Origin: Acidimicrobiia bacterium
Lineage (GTDB): Bacteria > Actinomycetota > Acidimicrobiia > Spongiisociales > UBA5794
NCBI GenBank assembly: GCA_030599515.1
Contig: JAUVNV010000008.1
Coordinates: 1-22,003 of the forward strand
DNA: 22,003 nucleotides
Reading direction: 5' to 3'
Shown: positions 14,332-22,003 of the stretch, piece by piece
Layout: each line of letters starts with the position of its first letter
Position numbering within the stretch: position 1 is the first letter of the stretch
Program-made: the position numbers and the translations under genes
The notes under the pieces: generated by a model
Databases searched by the model: none
Seen by the model: the letters and a program-made list of their open reading frames with translations, nothing else
Told to the model about the DNA's origin: nothing

Positions 14332-15858
14332 TCAGTTGTCCAGTTTCCAGATCGCTGCGGATCTTGGGGCCATCGAGATGCTCGTCTGGTTGTCGCCGTT
14401 GGTCAGTTCCCCATCGCCCCACAGGCGTTCGGTTGCCCGACAGCAGGTGAGTGACACGGTCTCCCGTGCTCGTCCGGCATTGACGACCACCAGGAGGCGC
14501 TCATCCCCGAGGGAGCGTTCGACGGCGTATGACATCGAACCATCGCCGTCGTCGGGGGGCCAGACGATGCGGTAGCCGGAACTGCGCAGCGCCGGATAGC
14601 GGTGCCGCAGCGCGATGAGTTCCTTCGTTGCAGCGAGCATGCGCTGGTTCCAGTGATCCTCGTGATTCCACGGGAAGGAACGCCGGCAGTCGGGGTCCTT
14701 CCCCCCTTCGAGGCCGATCTCCGTGCCGTAGTAGATGCTCGGCGCACCGGGGAAGGTGAGGAGCAGTGCCAGAGCGAGCACAACCGAATCCTCGTCACCG
14801 GATGCGATCGTGAGCATGCGGGCGGTGTCGTGAGAGTCGAGGAGGTTGAGATTGGCGAGTGCCGCCGGTTTGGGGTATTGATCGAGGAGTCTCTGGATGC
14901 GGTCCCGGTACCCACCGGCGTCGGTCGCCGGAGTGACGTTGTAGTAGGGGTTGTCCATCATCGTCGACGGGTCGATCCGATCGCCGACGGTGTACGCGAT
15001 CGTCGCCGTCGTGAATGGGTAGTTCATCGCGCCGTCGAAACGGACTCCGTCGTTGATGTAGCTGCCTGCATCGGCCCAGATCTCGCCGACGATGTAGAGG
15101 TCGGGATTCACCGCCCTGGTTCGTTCCCGGAACTCTTCCCAGAAGCCGGGCGTCTGGATCTCCTCGGGAACGTCGAGGCGCCATCCGTCGATGCCTCTCT
15201 TTGCCCAGTACTCGCCGACCCGCATCAGGTAGTCGCGGGCCTCCGCGTTGTCGGTGTTGAACGTCGGCAGAGCCCGCATTCCCCACCATGCCTCGTAGTT
15301 CGCCGGCTCGTCCATGTCGTACGGGTTGAGAGGGAATCCACTGATGTGGAACCACCCCAGGTACGGCGACTGCTCACCGTTCTCGAGGACGTCGTGGAAT
15401 CGGAAGAAGCCGCGGCTCGAGTGATTGAAGACACCGTCGAGGATGACGCGTATCCCGCGCTCGTGACACGCAGCGATCAGTTCGTCAAAGTCGGCGTCGG
15501 TGCCGAGGATCGGGTCGACCCGGTAGTAATCGTGTGTGTGATAGCGATGATTCGACGCCGACCGGAAGATCGGATTGAGGTAGATCGCGGTGATGCCGAG
15601 ATCGGTCAACCAGTCGAGATGTTCGGCGACACCGAGCAGGTCGCCGCCCTTGTACCCGTGGTAGGTCGGGGGCGCATCCCAGGCCTCGAGGTTGAGGGGC
15701 TTACGAACTCGATCCGATTTCGCGAACCGGTCGGGGAAGATCTGATAGAAGACTGCGTCTTGAACCCAGGTGGGTCGGTCGTGGAGGTCCGTGGATGCGG
15801 CGCGATTCCGGAGGCAGTGCTCACAGGTCTCGGGGTCATGGCGGCGGTTGGTCGTCAA
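14332..15858 (-). CDS. GH13 alpha-amylase family, cytoplasmic maltodextrin hydrolase (neopullulanase/cyclomaltodextrinase-like)
   Basis: A 508-residue enzyme with no signal peptide, so it should act on imported maltodextrins inside the cell. The (beta/alpha)8 barrel runs from VFYQIFPDRF (about 36-45). GH13 motifs seen are DGVFNH (141-146), GWRLDV with nucleophile D229, IVGEIW with acid/base E259, and LLDSHDT with D344. YHGYKGGDL (66-74) is typical of the maltogenic amylase/neopullulanase group. The N-terminal CBM34 domain of that group is absent; instead there is a short CEHC-containing stretch (12-15). The start is TTG, with AAGGA nine bases upstream; no ATG in frame lies near. It is divergent from the aldo/keto reductase gene. 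Together with the ABC importer and GT5 enzyme it completes a maltodextrin-use set. Confidence 0.92.
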   Translation of the reverse strand: MTTNRRHDPETCEHCLRNRAASTDLHDRPTWVQDAVFYQIFPDRFAKSDRVRKPLNLEAWDAPPTYHGYKGGDLLGVAEHLDWLTDLGITAIYLNPIFRSASNHRYHTHDYYRVDPILGTDADFDELIAACHERGIRVILDGVFNHSSRGFFRFHDVLENGEQSPYLGWFHISGFPLNPYDMDEPANYEAWWGMRALPTFNTDNAEARDYLMRVGEYWAKRGIDGWRLDVPEEIQTPGFWEEFRERTRAVNPDLYIVGEIWADAGSYINDGVRFDGAMNYPFTTATIAYTVGDRIDPSTMMDNPYYNVTPATDAGGYRDRIQRLLDQYPKPAALANLNLLDSHDTARMLTIASGDEDSVVLALALLLTFPGAPSIYYGTEIGLEGGKDPDCRRSFPWNHEDHWNQRMLAATKELIALRHRYPALRSSGYRIVWPPDDGDGSMSYAVERSLGDERLLVVVNAGRARETVSLTCCRATERLWGDGELTNGDNQTSISMAPRSAAIWKLDN

Positions 15859-15946
15859 GCGTCTGGTCCTTCAGTCGGGTAGAGGCAACCGCGCCATGAT
15901 ATCCCGTGCCGGCGCGCTGACATGGGTCCGGCAAGCGCAGGACCGG

Positions 15947-15952
15947 TAGGCT
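15947..15952 (+). promoter_or_regulatory. -10 box for aldo/keto reductase gene
   Basis: TAGGCT, the same hexamer as upstream of the permease operon. A GTG in frame lies at 15959, which would make a leaderless start. However, GAGAGGGGA (15985-15993) followed by ATG 16001 is a much better translation start, so a leader of about 40 nt is more likely. No clear -35. Confidence 0.4.
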
Positions 15953-16000
15953 CGGCGAGTGGCCGAACAGGCGACTCAGAAGGCGAGAGGGGAACCACCG

Positions 16001-16987
16001 ATGAAGTACCGCACCCTTGGCAGCACCGGCTACGACGTGTCCGAGATCGGTTTCGGGGCATGGGCGATCGGCGCCGACTGGGGGAGCGTCGACGACACGA
16101 CTGCGATGGAGGCCCTCCATGCCGCCGTCGATGCAGGTGTGAACTTCATCGACACGGCGGATGTGTACGGGGACGGCCGGAGCGAACGATTCGTTGCGCA
16201 GCTCGTTCGCGAGCGGTCCGACGTCGACCTCGTCGTTGCGACGAAGGCCGGACGCCGTCTCGATCCCCATACTGCGGATGGATACACCGGGAAGAACATC
16301 GAACGTTTCATCGACCGCAGCCTGACCAACCTCAGGGTTGATACGCTCGACCTGGTTCAACTCCACTGCCCGCCCACCGACGTCTACTACCAGCCGGAGC
16401 TCTTCGAGGCGCTCGACGGGATCAAGGACAAGGGGAAGATCCGGCACTACGGCGTCAGTGTCGAACGGGTCGAAGAGGCGATGAAGGCCGTCGAGTACCC
16501 CGGCGTTGAGACGGTCCAGATCATCTACAACATGTTCCGTCAGCGACCCGCAGAGCGGTTCTTCGACATCGCCATGACCGCGAACGTAGGCATCATCGTC
16601 CGTGTCCCCCTTGCCAGCGGCTTACTCACCGGAAGGATGACCGCGGGCACGGTTTTCGCCGCCGATGACCACCGCTCCTACAACCGCCACGGTGAGGCGT
16701 TCGACGTTGGGGAGACCTTCGCCGGTGTCCCGTTCGGGACCGGACTTGGTGCCGTGAGCGAGTTGAACGGTGTGCGGCCGGGAAGCTCGACGATGGCGCA
16801 ATTCGCGCTGCGCTGGATTCTCATGAGCGACGCGGTGTCGACGGCGATTCCCGGTGCGAAGAACCCCGAGCAGGCGATCGCCAATGCGGCGGTATCGGAT
16901 CTTCCATCCATCGACGACGACACCATGGGGAACGTCGCCGACGTGTACGAACGGTCGATCAAACGCTTCGTCCACGCCCGCTGGTAG
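16001..16987 (+). CDS. Aldo/keto reductase
   Basis: A 328-residue NAD(P)H-dependent oxidoreductase of the AKR superfamily, a (beta/alpha)8 barrel. The catalytic tetrad is visible: D51 and Y56 (FIDTADVYGDG), K82 (VATKAG) and H122 (LVQLHCPP). The C-terminal cofactor segment AIPGAKNPEQAIANA is present. This subgroup resembles general-stress/YghZ-like and actinobacterial oxidoreductases, and the substrate cannot be told. The start is ATG 16001, with GAGAGGGGA seven bases upstream; a GTG at 15959 would add 14 residues that look non-homologous. It sits 24 bp before pheA and divergent from the GH13 gene, and the context does not suggest a pathway. Confidence 0.92.
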   Translation: MKYRTLGSTGYDVSEIGFGAWAIGADWGSVDDTTAMEALHAAVDAGVNFIDTADVYGDGRSERFVAQLVRERSDVDLVVATKAGRRLDPHTADGYTGKNIERFIDRSLTNLRVDTLDLVQLHCPPTDVYYQPELFEALDGIKDKGKIRHYGVSVERVEEAMKAVEYPGVETVQIIYNMFRQRPAERFFDIAMTANVGIIVRVPLASGLLTGRMTAGTVFAADDHRSYNRHGEAFDVGETFAGVPFGTGLGAVSELNGVRPGSSTMAQFALRWILMSDAVSTAIPGAKNPEQAIANAAVSDLPSIDDDTMGNVADVYERSIKRFVHARW

Positions 16988-16998
16988 TCGCCACGGCC

Positions 16999-17004
16999 TA
17001 TCGT
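16999..17004 (+). promoter_or_regulatory. -10 box for pheA, leaderless-type
   Basis: TATCGT ends 7 nt before the ATG at 17012. No Shine-Dalgarno is present in the short gap, so transcription would start at the start codon. It lies between two same-strand genes, giving pheA its own promoter. Confidence 0.45.
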
Positions 17005-17011
17005 CTCCATC

Positions 17012-17836
17012 ATGCGTATCGGATATCAGGGAGAGCCGGGCTCCTACAGCTACCGGGCCGTCGGTGAGCTGTTCCCGGATTTCGAACCGGTCGGCCTGAA
17101 GGGGTTCGCGACCGCCTTCACAGCCCTGGAGAACGGTGACGTCGATCGGCTCGTCGTCCCCGTCGAGAACTCAACCACCGGATCGGTGCTCCCCGTGCTC
17201 GATCGCCTCCCCGGGGATGCGGGTCATCAGCCGTTCGCGATCGTCGCGGAACACCTCGTCGAAGTCCGCCACGCCATCCTCGGTATCCCCGGAGCATCGA
17301 TCGGCGACATCCGAGAGGTGCGGTCCCACCCGGAGGCGCTCTCCCAGGCCGAGCATCATCTCCTTGCCCTCGGTGTCGAGTCCTTCGCTCGCTACGACAC
17401 GGCGGGCGCGGTCCGGGAAGTCGCCGAGCTCGGAGACCCGGCGATAGCGGCGCTGGCGCCGCCGGGGGCTGCGGAGATCTACGGTCTCGAGATCCTGGAG
17501 CGGGATGTCATGGACCGCGATCACAACACGACTCGATTCGTTGTGCTCGCGCCCGGCGAGCCGCAGGTCGATCCGGACGACGACAAGACGACGATGCTGT
17601 TCACAACGTCGCACACGCCGGGAGCCTTGGCTCTCGTCCTTGCCGAGCTCGGCCTGCGGGGTGCGAACCTGACACGGATCGAGTCCCGCCCATCGATCGA
17701 GGCCTGGTCATATAGGTTCTTCGTCGACCTCGTCCACGAACCCGGACCGGAGGGACTCGCCAAAGTGATCGATCCCCCGCCCGCGACCTGTGCCGACCTC
17801 TGGGTCCTCGGCAGCTACGTTCGAGTAGCGGAGTAG
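17012..17836 (+). CDS. pheA: Prephenate dehydratase
   Basis: A 274-residue monofunctional enzyme converting prephenate to phenylpyruvate, the committed step to phenylalanine. The periplasmic-binding-like catalytic domain starts at GYQGEPGSYS (4-13) and includes VPVENSTTGSV (49-59) and the essential HNTTRF motif (171-176). A C-terminal ACT domain (about 194-270) contains the ESRPS phenylalanine-binding motif (224-228), so allosteric feedback by Phe is expected. No chorismate mutase domain is fused, as is usual in actinobacteria. The gene has a -10-like box 7 nt before its ATG. The methyltransferase gene follows after 57 bp. Confidence 0.95.
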   Translation: MRIGYQGEPGSYSYRAVGELFPDFEPVGLKGFATAFTALENGDVDRLVVPVENSTTGSVLPVLDRLPGDAGHQPFAIVAEHLVEVRHAILGIPGASIGDIREVRSHPEALSQAEHHLLALGVESFARYDTAGAVREVAELGDPAIAALAPPGAAEIYGLEILERDVMDRDHNTTRFVVLAPGEPQVDPDDDKTTMLFTTSHTPGALALVLAELGLRGANLTRIESRPSIEAWSYRFFVDLVHEPGPEGLAKVIDPPPATCADLWVLGSYVRVAE

Positions 17837-17893
17837 CCGGGTCCGCATCGTCGGGGGTTTCTGCAACTACCGTTGTATCCGGAGGCAGAACGG

Positions 17894-18772
17894 ATGGCGA
17901 CCAGCACAGCGAGTTTCGGCGCGGGGAAGCGGGAGAGTCACGACTCTTCCGCGTACTACGCACGGCGCATGATGGGTACCCCGGAGCCCGGGGAAGTAGG
18001 TGAGGTGTGCGACGCGCCGGCCAACGTGCTCGATCAGATCTTCGTGCAGTCATCGGAGTCGATGAACCAACTCCCCGACGACTGCGTCGCCCTCATGGTG
18101 ACGTCACCGCCCTACAACGTGGGGAAGGACTACGACGAGGATCTCGATCTCGAGCAGTACCTGAACCTGCTCAGGCGGGTCTTCACAGAGACGTACCGTG
18201 TCATCGAACCCGGAGGACGGGTCGCTGTGAACGTGGCGAATCTCGGCCGCAAGCCGTATCTCCCGCTCAACCACCTCGTCGGCGTCCTTCTCACCGAGAT
18301 CGGATTCCTGCTGCGCGGCGAGATCATCTGGAAGAAGGCCAAGGCCGCAGGCGGATCGACGGCGTGGGGATCATGGCAGTCGGCGAAGAACCCGACCCTT
18401 CGCGACGTGCACGAGTACGTCCTCGTCGCGTCGAAGGAATCGTTCCGTCGGGAGCGGAAGGGCGACGACACGATCTCGAAGGAGGACTTCCTCGCCGCGA
18501 CGATGTCCGTGTGGGACATCCTCCCCGAGTCGGCCAGGAGAGTCGGACACCCTGCTCCATTCCCGACCGAACTGCCACGGCGTCTGATCGAGTTGTACAC
18601 GTTCAGCGGCGACCTCGTACTCGACCCGTTCCTCGGATCCGGATCGACGGCGATCGCCGCCGTGCAGACCGATCGGCACTTCGTCGGTTACGAGACCGAT
18701 TCGGAGTACGCCGCCCTTGCGGAGAAACGGATCGCCACGGCCCGGGCCGGTCATCGAGCGACGCTGTTTTGA
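17894..18772 (+). CDS. Orphan beta-class DNA methyltransferase, N4-cytosine type
   Basis: A 292-residue S-adenosylmethionine-dependent DNA methyltransferase. Catalytic motif IV TSPPYNVGKDY (70-80) comes before AdoMet motif I DPFLGSGSTA (244-253), the beta-class order. SPPY, unlike D/NPPY, usually marks N4-cytosine enzymes, though some adenine enzymes carry it. HEYVLVASK is typical of the family, and the short hydrophilic region between motifs gives little room for a separate target-recognition domain. GGAGG (17881-17885) is 8 nt before the ATG; an upstream TTG at 17873 is less likely. No restriction endonuclease adjoins it, so it looks like a solitary or regulatory methyltransferase. Its last codons overlap a possible TTG start of the following membrane protein gene. 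Confidence 0.88.
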   Translation: MATSTASFGAGKRESHDSSAYYARRMMGTPEPGEVGEVCDAPANVLDQIFVQSSESMNQLPDDCVALMVTSPPYNVGKDYDEDLDLEQYLNLLRRVFTETYRVIEPGGRVAVNVANLGRKPYLPLNHLVGVLLTEIGFLLRGEIIWKKAKAAGGSTAWGSWQSAKNPTLRDVHEYVLVASKESFRRERKGDDTISKEDFLAATMSVWDILPESARRVGHPAPFPTELPRRLIELYTFSGDLVLDPFLGSGSTAIAAVQTDRHFVGYETDSEYAALAEKRIATARAGHRATLF

Positions 18773-18801
18773 GCGACCACCCGGCCCGTTCCGATACCTC
18801 G

Positions 18802-19428
18802 ATGGAGAGAGCCGTCCTGGCGACCGTGCCGTTCCTCGGGATCGGTCTCGTGGCGTCGGTGCCGCTCCTTCTCGTCCGGTGGTCGCCGCCTCCGTTCACC
18901 ATCGTCGTCGTTCACCTCGCGGCACTCGTTCTCCTGGGGTTAGTTGCAGTGATCCGTCTCGCGCCGTTGGCCGGTGGTGACTGGTTTGAGGGGCAGTCGT
19001 GGTCGCCGTTCTGGCGATCGGCCGCTTCCGGGATCTCGGTGGTGTTCCTGGCGACCGGCATGGTCGGCCTCGTGACGCTTGCCTCCTCGGCTGCGCTGCG
19101 ATACCCACCCTCGATGCAGTTCCTGCAACTGCTCTCCGCTCTCGACATCGCGTGGGCCGGTGCGGCCCTCGTGATCGGGATCTACCGGGCATGGCGTCTC
19201 CCCGCCGCGGTGACGGCCGGCACCGTGCTTGCAATCGTCTGCGTCTGGTCGATCTGGCGGTATCTCGATGTCGTCGGCTTCGGCCCGGAGGGCGAGTGGA
19301 TCGTCGACTCAGCAGGACTGGCCAAGTACGTGTTGCCGTTCGACGTGGCCGCGGCAGTGATGGCCATCGGGGCGTTCGTGTTCGGGACCCGCCGTCAGGC
19401 GATGGAGCAGGCAAGTCCCCAGTTGTAG
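18802..19428 (+). CDS. Six-TM hypothetical membrane protein
   Basis: A 208-residue integral membrane protein with about six predicted helices (roughly residues 3-23, 33-55, 73-97, 111-133, 134-155, 175-197) and short loops. No family recognised. The start is uncertain. ATG 18802 has no Shine-Dalgarno. A TTG at 18769 overlaps the methyltransferase stop (TTGA) and would add 11 polar residues, which would suggest translational coupling. Either way it is cotranscribed with the methyltransferase. Its 3' end overlaps the convergent DUF547 gene by 34 bp. Confidence 0.72.
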   Translation: MERAVLATVPFLGIGLVASVPLLLVRWSPPPFTIVVVHLAALVLLGLVAVIRLAPLAGGDWFEGQSWSPFWRSAASGISVVFLATGMVGLVTLASSAALRYPPSMQFLQLLSALDIAWAGAALVIGIYRAWRLPAAVTAGTVLAIVCVWSIWRYLDVVGFGPEGEWIVDSAGLAKYVLPFDVAAAVMAIGAFVFGTRRQAMEQASPQL

Positions 19429-20171
19429 GGCGCGTACTCGACCTTCGGCGATGAACCGACCACCCACTCGGCATCCTCGTCCGGGAGCCATCCGGCGATG
19501 ACTCTCGAGAGGTTCTTCTTGCCGGTTGGGAGCCACGTCGGCATTCGGTGCGGGCGGGTGAAGTCGCCTCCGTACCAGAGGAAGATGCGAGAGAGCCTCA
19601 AGGTCCCGGATGTGCGGTCGATAGCGGCGCCACCCCCGGCGAGGAACGAGCGCATCTGGTCGTCGAGTTGGTCGTCGAGGTTCTCGCCGAACGGTTCGTA
19701 TCGGAGAGTCGGGCACGAGACCGATCCGCAGACGAGGGCGCCGTGGATTCGGGGATCTTTGAATCGCCGGATCTTTCCGTGTTCGATGTCGTTCAGCGAA
19801 AGCAACTCACCGGCGACCGTTGCCCACGGCGCATCGAACACTCCCGGGACACGGAGAACCGTGGTGGCGCCGCTCTCGAAGGCATCGGACGCGGCTGCCA
19901 ATGCCCCGGCGTTGTAGAGATTGAGCCAGAACGCGAGCGCTCCGTCATGAGACAGTGCGTCCGGATCGGCGGCCTGCATGCGGTTCCGGAAGCCGTACAG
20001 GCGCTCGCGCTCGTCCGGGAGTGTGGCGATTCCGCCGGAGCGCAGCGTCTCGAGGACACCTCCGAGGTCGGTTGACTCGATCGTGCCCGCTCCCGACGGA
20101 TCGGGTCGGCGGGCTCGACGGGCCCGAAGGATCGAAATCGCTACTGCAATCGGATTGGGTTGGTCGGCCAT
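19395..20171 (-). CDS. DUF547 domain protein
   Basis: A 258-residue protein with the DUF547 signature: AFWLNLYNAGAL in the middle, then RIHGALVCGSVSCPTLRYEPF with conserved His and Cys residues. This Cys/His arrangement recalls papain-like or transglutaminase-type folds, but the function of the family is not established. No signal peptide is obvious. GGAG lies 8 nt before the ATG at 20171; a TTG directly before it (20174) is less likely. It lies downstream of nhaA on the same strand, 72 bp apart, and converges with the six-TM gene. Confidence 0.87.
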   Translation of the reverse strand: MADQPNPIAVAISILRARRARRPDPSGAGTIESTDLGGVLETLRSGGIATLPDERERLYGFRNRMQAADPDALSHDGALAFWLNLYNAGALAAASDAFESGATTVLRVPGVFDAPWATVAGELLSLNDIEHGKIRRFKDPRIHGALVCGSVSCPTLRYEPFGENLDDQLDDQMRSFLAGGGAAIDRTSGTLRLSRIFLWYGGDFTRPHRMPTWLPTGKKNLSRVIAGWLPDEDAEWVVGSSPKVEYAPYNWGLACSIA

Positions 20172-20242
20172 CAAGAACGCTCCGGGTACCGGCTCCCTCG
20201 CTCAACGGCGCGAGAGGGGCGTCTGTTCCCGCGGATCGGCGG

Positions 20243-21622
20243 TCAATCCTCGAACGATCGGGCCTTGTAGAGACGGAGGAAGGCGTATCCGGCGACACCC
20301 GCGACGAGCGACCCGATGAAGATGCCGATCTTGGCCTCGTCGGAGAACAGGTGTGCGTCCGGACTCGACCGGAAGGCGAGTTCTGAGATGAAGAGAGAGA
20401 CGGTGAACCCGATACCTGCCAGGAATCCGAGACCGATGACGTGGACGAAGGTCGTATGACGCGGCAATTGACCCAGTTTGAGCTTGAGGCCGAGCCATGT
20501 TGCGAGAGCGATGCCGACCGGTTTTCCGACGATGAGGCCAACGGACACGCCAAGCGCCACCGGGCTGGTCACGGCCTCGACGATGTCGATGTCGACGAAG
20601 CGCACCCCCGCGTTGGCAAGGGCGAACAGGGGGATGACCAGGAACGATGACCACGGATGTAACGAGTGTTCCCACCGCTCGAGTGGTGAGACCGACTCCC
20701 TGGCGATCGCAGCGAGTTCGAGGGCGTCCTGGTCGAGACGGGCGTGGGCCTGCGGCGACGCCGCGTCACGATCCCAGCGTTCGAGGATCCACCCGGCTCG
20801 CCGTCGGAAATCCACGTCGCTGTAGTAGGCCCGGGCCGGGACCAGCAGACCCAGGATGACTCCGGCAACGGTCGCGTGAACACCGGATTCGAGGAAGGCG
20901 AACCACGTGAGCAGCGCCAGTGGGAGGTAGAAGATGCCGGCACGGATTCCCGCTTTTCGGGCGACCGTGATCAGAGCCAGAGCGCCGGCGGCCACGATCA
21001 GCCAGACGAACGCAAGATCGTCCGTGTAGAAGATCGCTATGACGAGGATCGCTCCGATGTCGTCGACGATCGCAAGCGCCAGGAGGAACAACTTCGCGCC
21101 GATCGGGACCCTGGTCGACAGTAGCGCGATCACTCCCACCGAGAAAGCGATGTCGGTGGCCATCGGGATTCCCCAGCCGGCGATCGCGTCGGCGGGGCCA
21201 CTCGACGCGACGAATGCGACGTAGATGAGGGCAGGGACGACCATACCGCCGAGAGCGGCCACGACGGGGAGAGACGCCTTCTTCACTGAGTTCAACTCTC
21301 CGACCACGAGTTCCCGTTTGATCTCGAGGCCCACGACGAAGAAGAAGATGGCCATCAGGCCGTCGTTGACGAAATGCTTCAGCGACTCGTCGAAGTGGAA
21401 CCCCGCGACATCGAACGTGATGTGGATGTCCCAGAATTCGAAGTAGGACTCTCCCCACGCCGAGTTCGCCCAGATGAGGGCGGCGATCGTAGCGGCGAGG
21501 AGGACGATCGCGCCCGCTGCTTCCAGTCGGGTGAACGCGAGAGCCGGGCGAACGAATCGTCTCGGGATCAGTTGGTCTGAGTTGATCCAGGTCTTGTGGA
21601 GCGGTTCGGTGTCTCGGTCCAT
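20243..21622 (-). CDS. nhaA: Na+/H+ antiporter NhaA
   Basis: A 459-residue inner-membrane antiporter exchanging Na+ (or Li+) for H+. Ion-binding residues are visible: D157 (PMATDIAFSVGV) and the D187-D188 pair (LALAIVDDIGAI), with a later VGKPVGI lysine that matches the conserved TM10 Lys. Early NhaA features (FVNDGLMAIFFFVVGLEIKREL) are clear. It is longer than E. coli NhaA (388) because of a hydrophilic cytoplasmic segment (about 265-330, including DFRRRAGWILERWDRD), as seen in other actinobacterial NhaA proteins. There is no clear Shine-Dalgarno; a TACTCT box ends 10 nt before the ATG. It is divergent from a Na+/Ca2+ exchanger-type gene, so this corner is devoted to cation export. Confidence 0.95.
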   Translation of the reverse strand: MDRDTEPLHKTWINSDQLIPRRFVRPALAFTRLEAAGAIVLLAATIAALIWANSAWGESYFEFWDIHITFDVAGFHFDESLKHFVNDGLMAIFFFVVGLEIKRELVVGELNSVKKASLPVVAALGGMVVPALIYVAFVASSGPADAIAGWGIPMATDIAFSVGVIALLSTRVPIGAKLFLLALAIVDDIGAILVIAIFYTDDLAFVWLIVAAGALALITVARKAGIRAGIFYLPLALLTWFAFLESGVHATVAGVILGLLVPARAYYSDVDFRRRAGWILERWDRDAASPQAHARLDQDALELAAIARESVSPLERWEHSLHPWSSFLVIPLFALANAGVRFVDIDIVEAVTSPVALGVSVGLIVGKPVGIALATWLGLKLKLGQLPRHTTFVHVIGLGFLAGIGFTVSLFISELAFRSSPDAHLFSDEAKIGIFIGSLVAGVAGYAFLRLYKARSFED

Positions 21623-21702
21623 GCGAATCCAGAGAGTAGCGGCGCATGTCCGACTGTCCGCCTCCGGCCCTCATTACCATCCCATCGTCTCGAAAGGTAT
21701 CG

Positions 21703-22003
21703 GTGCTACTCGACGTCCTCAGGATCATCGGCGGACTGATCGCCCTCATCTACTCGGCCGACCGACTCGCGAAGTCGGCAGTGCGGATCTCGCACGCCTT
21801 CGGTGTGTCCGTGATCTTCATCGGTGCCGTCGTTGTCGGTTTCGGTACGTCGGTTCCGGAGTTCGTTGTTTCGGCGCTCGCAGCCTTAGAAGGTGAACTC
21901 GACCTGGCTGTGGGGAACGTCGTCAGTTCAAACGTCTCGAACGTGACCCTCGTGCTCGGTGCGGCAGCGGTGATCACCCCGATCGCAGCGAGAAGACGGG
22001 TCA
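21703..22003 (+). CDS. Sodium/calcium exchanger (CaCA) family protein, partial
   Basis: The first 100 codons of a membrane cation exchanger, cut by the window end. It starts at GTG 21703, with GAAAGG (21692-21697) five bases upstream. A hydrophobic N-terminal helix (LLDVLRIIGGLIALIYSADRL) is followed by the alpha-1 repeat signature VGFGTSVPEFVVSALAA...DLAVGNVVSSNVSNVTLVLG, typical of YrbG-like Na+/Ca2+ exchangers. It would have about ten helices and a second alpha repeat beyond the window. It is divergent from nhaA, with 80 bp between starts that contain a possible TACCAT box at 21675-21680. A rare TTA leucine codon occurs near position 21886. Confidence 0.85.
   Translation, partial: MLLDVLRIIGGLIALIYSADRLAKSAVRISHAFGVSVIFIGAVVVGFGTSVPEFVVSALAALEGELDLAVGNVVSSNVSNVTLVLGAAAVITPIAARRRV

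Noticed and set aside
13686..14450. Plus-strand open frame crossing the 400-bp scar
   Set aside because: Starts inside the HNH gene antisense and ends inside the GH13 gene antisense, with no homology or start signal.
14602..15882. Plus-strand open frame (426 codons) opposite the GH13 gene
   Set aside because: The GH13 catalytic motifs prove the minus strand is coding; this frame is Val/Arg/Glu-rich shadow.
18007..18768. Extended N-terminus for the six-TM protein gene overlapping the methyltransferase
   Set aside because: This part is an Arg-rich out-of-frame reading of the methyltransferase; the hydrophobic protein begins only after 18769-18802.
20186..20215. Possible terminator after nhaA (CTCGC...GCGAG pairing)
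   Set aside because: Only about five uninterrupted pairs, mismatched outer arms and no T-tract.

Overview
The window is GC-rich, gene-dense chromosomal DNA that looks like an actinobacterium, most likely an uncultured Acidimicrobiia-type lineage. This is inference, not a database match. Supporting features are a DUF222/HNH (13E12-type) protein, a lipoprotein with a Thr-rich ETTTT linker, an EtfD-like membrane Fe-S oxidoreductase, frequent GTG/TTG starts, and several genes whose start lies only 6-9 nt after a TANNNT -10 box with no Shine-Dalgarno (leaderless-type). I see no rRNA, tRNA, CRISPR array, complete insertion sequence or phage genes.

Layout. Positions 1-1.9 kb hold a signal-peptide/one-TM protein and a PspA/IM30 envelope-stress protein. 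Formate-tetrahydrofolate ligase lies at 2.0-3.7 kb, followed by a short degenerate heptamer repeat. A 727-residue membrane-bound Fe-S oxidoreductase (EtfD/HdrD type) lies at 3.8-6.0 kb, overlapped by a small DUF456 membrane protein. Positions 6.5-11.7 kb form a carbohydrate block: an abundant-type solute-binding lipoprotein, a strong intrinsic terminator, then MalF-like and MalG-like permeases and a GT5 glycogen-synthase-like enzyme. On the minus strand at 11.7-15.9 kb are galE, a tiny ORF, a DUF222/HNH protein, a 400-bp non-coding scar, and a cytoplasmic GH13 maltodextrin hydrolase. The scar holds an HsdR (type I restriction) remnant and a large hairpin. Positions 16.0-19.4 kb (+) carry an aldo/keto reductase, prephenate dehydratase, an orphan beta-class DNA methyltransferase and a six-TM protein. 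Positions 19.4-21.6 kb (-) carry a DUF547 protein and NhaA. The right edge cuts a Na+/Ca2+ exchanger-family gene.

How it works together. The sugar block reads as uptake of malto-oligosaccharides (binding protein plus two permeases), intracellular hydrolysis (GH13) and glucan synthesis or modification (GT5, with GalE for UDP-sugars). No ABC ATPase (MalK/MsiK) is present, so it is presumably encoded elsewhere and shared. The most unusual observations are four. First, the MalG-like permease contains an extra ~108-residue hydrophobic block between two canonical helices. Second, a terminator-plus-promoter arrangement separates the binding protein from the permeases. Third, there is a decayed HsdR fragment beside a near-perfect palindrome. 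Fourth, an orphan N4-cytosine-type methyltransferase sits directly before a membrane protein.
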